Positions 6,721 to 7,180 of a stretch of DNA of 7,180 nucleotides are shown one piece after another. Positions within the stretch are counted from its first letter, which is position 1, and each line of letters starts with the position of its first letter. A program made the position numbers and the translations under genes. Where the stretch lies: contig JAJBVC010000085.1 in the NCBI GenBank assembly GCA_020860025.1, forward strand, positions 1 through 7,180. Reading direction: 5' to 3'. The notes beneath the pieces are model-generated. The model did not search any database. It saw nothing but the letters and a program-made list of their open reading frames with translations, and had not been told where the DNA came from. The DNA comes from Clostridiales bacterium (GTDB lineage: Bacteria; Bacillota; Clostridia; Oscillospirales; Acutalibacteraceae).

Positions 6721-6727
6721 AAATTAA

Positions 6728-6756
6728 ATACTATCACAAAACAGTGCAAATTGCAA
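6728..6756 (-). promoter_or_regulatory. Predicted sigma-A promoter of the S8 protease gene
   Basis: The minus strand shows TTGCAA (6756-6751), a 17-bp spacer and TAGTAT (6733-6728), with TG one base before the -10 box (TGATAGTAT), an extended -10 element. Transcription should start near 6721, about 70 nt upstream of the protease start. It lies between the ferredoxin terminator and the protease, so the protease is an independent transcription unit. Confidence 0.6.
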
Positions 6757-6786
6757 ATAAATTAGACTTTATAAATTTTTAGTACG

Positions 6787-6834
6787 AAAAAAAGGACTGC
6801 CTTGCAAATTATTTTACAAGACAGTCCTTTTAAG
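6787..6834 (-). terminator. Rho-independent terminator of the ferredoxin gene
   Basis: On the minus strand AAAGGACTGTCTTG (6830-6817) pairs with CAAGGCAGTCCTTT (6804-6791), a 14-bp stem with one G-U wobble and a 12-nt AT-rich loop, followed by an uninterrupted run of seven T (6793-6787, partly within the stem foot). It starts 19 nt after the ferredoxin stop. The plus strand copy has only four T after the stem, so it would terminate less well in that direction. Confidence 0.92.
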
Positions 6835-6848
6835 TTTAAGTATAATTA

Positions 6849-7019
6849 TTATGCCTGTGCAGGAGCACCAACAGGGCAAACAGATTCACAAGCGCCGCAC
6901 TCAATACAAGTATCAGCGTCAATTACGAACTTGCCGTCACCCTCAGTGATAGCACCAACAGGACATTCAGCAGCGCAAGCGCCGCAAGAAATACAATCAT
7001 CTGAAATAGCGAATGCCAT
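6849..7019 (-). CDS. 2[4Fe-4S] ferredoxin, clostridial type, 56 aa
   Basis: This small gene encodes a 56-residue protein with two classic cluster motifs: Cys9, Cys12, Cys15 and Cys19 (CISCGACAAECP) and Cys38, Cys41, Cys44 and Cys48 (CIECGACESVCP). The two halves are near repeats, each ending CPVGA, as in ferredoxins of anaerobic clostridia. The length matches the family's usual 55-60 residues, so the protein is complete. It is a soluble low-potential electron carrier, serving enzymes such as pyruvate:ferredoxin oxidoreductase and hydrogenase; those partners are family knowledge and are not seen here. The ATG at 7019 is preceded by a near-ideal AGGAGGTG ribosome site (7033-7026). It has its own promoter and a strong terminator, so it forms a single-gene, probably highly expressed, unit. 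Confidence 0.97.
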   Translation of the reverse strand: MAFAISDDCISCGACAAECPVGAITEGDGKFVIDADTCIECGACESVCPVGAPAQA

Positions 7020-7050
7020 AACATACACCTCCTACATCTAACTTATTATT

Positions 7051-7078
7051 ACTATAACATAATAATTTAAAAAATCAA
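7051..7078 (-). promoter_or_regulatory. Predicted sigma-A promoter of the ferredoxin gene
   Basis: The minus strand reads TTGATT (7078-7073), a 16-bp spacer and TATAGT (7056-7051), with TG one base before the -10 box (TGTTATAGT). The -10 box matches consensus at 5 of 6 positions and is extended. The transcript would start near 7044, giving a leader of about 25 nt that includes the AGGAGGTG ribosome site. A strong promoter fits an abundant electron carrier. Confidence 0.7.
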
Positions 7079-7103
7079 GTGATTTTTAAATATTCATAAA
7101 TTT

Positions 7104-7139
7104 TCCGATGTAGTTATGATTTTTCTTATCTTCATCGGA
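7104..7139. repeat. Inverted repeat, 7-bp arms, 22-nt loop
   Basis: TCCGATG (7104-7110) and CATCGGA (7133-7139) are perfect inverted arms in otherwise AT-rich intergenic DNA upstream of the ferredoxin promoter. Read on the plus strand the right arm is followed by CTTTTG, a weak tail, so it might be a terminator remnant for a gene outside the window or a protein-binding site. No gene can be supported between 7079 and 7180: short frames open to the right edge on both strands, but none has a ribosome site or recognisable sequence. Confidence 0.4.
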
Positions 7140-7180
7140 CTTTTGTATGAGTATAATTGAAGGTTATTATTCTTTCTTTA

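Noticed and set aside
6802..7041. A 79-codon open frame on the plus strand
   Set aside because: It is antisense to the ferredoxin gene, which has eight correctly spaced cysteines, a ribosome site, a promoter and a terminator.
7147..7180. Possible start of a plus-strand gene (ATG at 7147, open to the edge)
   Set aside because: Only 11 codons are visible and there is no ribosome site; nothing supports it.
7094..7180. Possible C-terminal end of a minus-strand gene entering from the right edge
   Set aside because: Two frames are open for 15 and 28 codons, which is too short to separate from chance in AT-rich DNA, and neither has recognisable residues.
1..7180. Avoidance of CCGG as a sign of a long-resident HpaII-type system
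   Set aside because: CCGG occurs repeatedly by eye (for example 101-104, 296-299, 619-622), so there is no clear avoidance. The window is too small for a judgement, and sites would be protected by methylation anyway.
1..7180. CRISPR array, tRNA or rRNA gene, or insertion sequence
   Set aside because: No regularly spaced repeats, cloverleaf-like segments, rRNA-like sequence or transposase motifs were seen.

Overview
The window looks like a chromosomal segment of an AT-rich anaerobic Firmicute, most likely a gut or rumen clostridium of the Ruminococcus/Oscillospiraceae kind. This is an inference from three things: low GC with strong AGGAGG-type ribosome binding sites, a short clostridial-type 2[4Fe-4S] ferredoxin, and a secreted subtilase that carries BspA-like leucine-rich repeats and a dockerin-like calcium loop. 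All supported genes lie on the minus strand, so they read from right to left.

Layout in the direction of transcription: (1) 7180-7020 is intergenic DNA with a small inverted repeat and a good extended -10 promoter. (2) 7019-6849 is a 56-residue ferredoxin gene, closed by a clear Rho-independent terminator at 6834-6787. (3) 6756-6651 holds a second extended -10 promoter and a leader of about 70 nt with an unusual 5'-terminal Shine-Dalgarno sequence. (4) 6650-4473 encodes a 725-residue secreted or anchored S8 protease. (5) From 4441 to the left edge runs a compact restriction-modification (R-M) block. It holds a 99-residue protein resembling only the amino-terminal part of a large R-M methyltransferase, a beta-class amino-methyltransferase (TSPPY), a Vsr mismatch endonuclease, a C5-cytosine methyltransferase of the M.HpaII type, an HpaII-family restriction endonuclease (expected site CCGG), a second small restriction-endonuclease-like protein, and the start of a further methyltransferase-like fragment that leaves the window.

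How the parts fit: vsr, the C5 methyltransferase and the HpaII-type endonuclease form a classic triad of T:G repair, protection and cleavage, with coupled or overlapping reading frames. The beta-class methyltransferase and the last endonuclease flank this triad and plausibly form a second R-M pair. The junction before vsr and the junction after the HpaII-type gene share nearly the same short sequence, GATGATAAG just after a TGA stop. This is what would be expected if the HpaII module had been dropped into the middle of an older M-R pair. Outside that pair lie two partial methyltransferase-like pieces, an amino-terminal piece on the upstream side and a motif-I piece on the downstream side, which may be halves of a third interrupted gene. 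The nested arrangement is the most interesting feature of the window. The boundaries are read from sequence; the history is inference.
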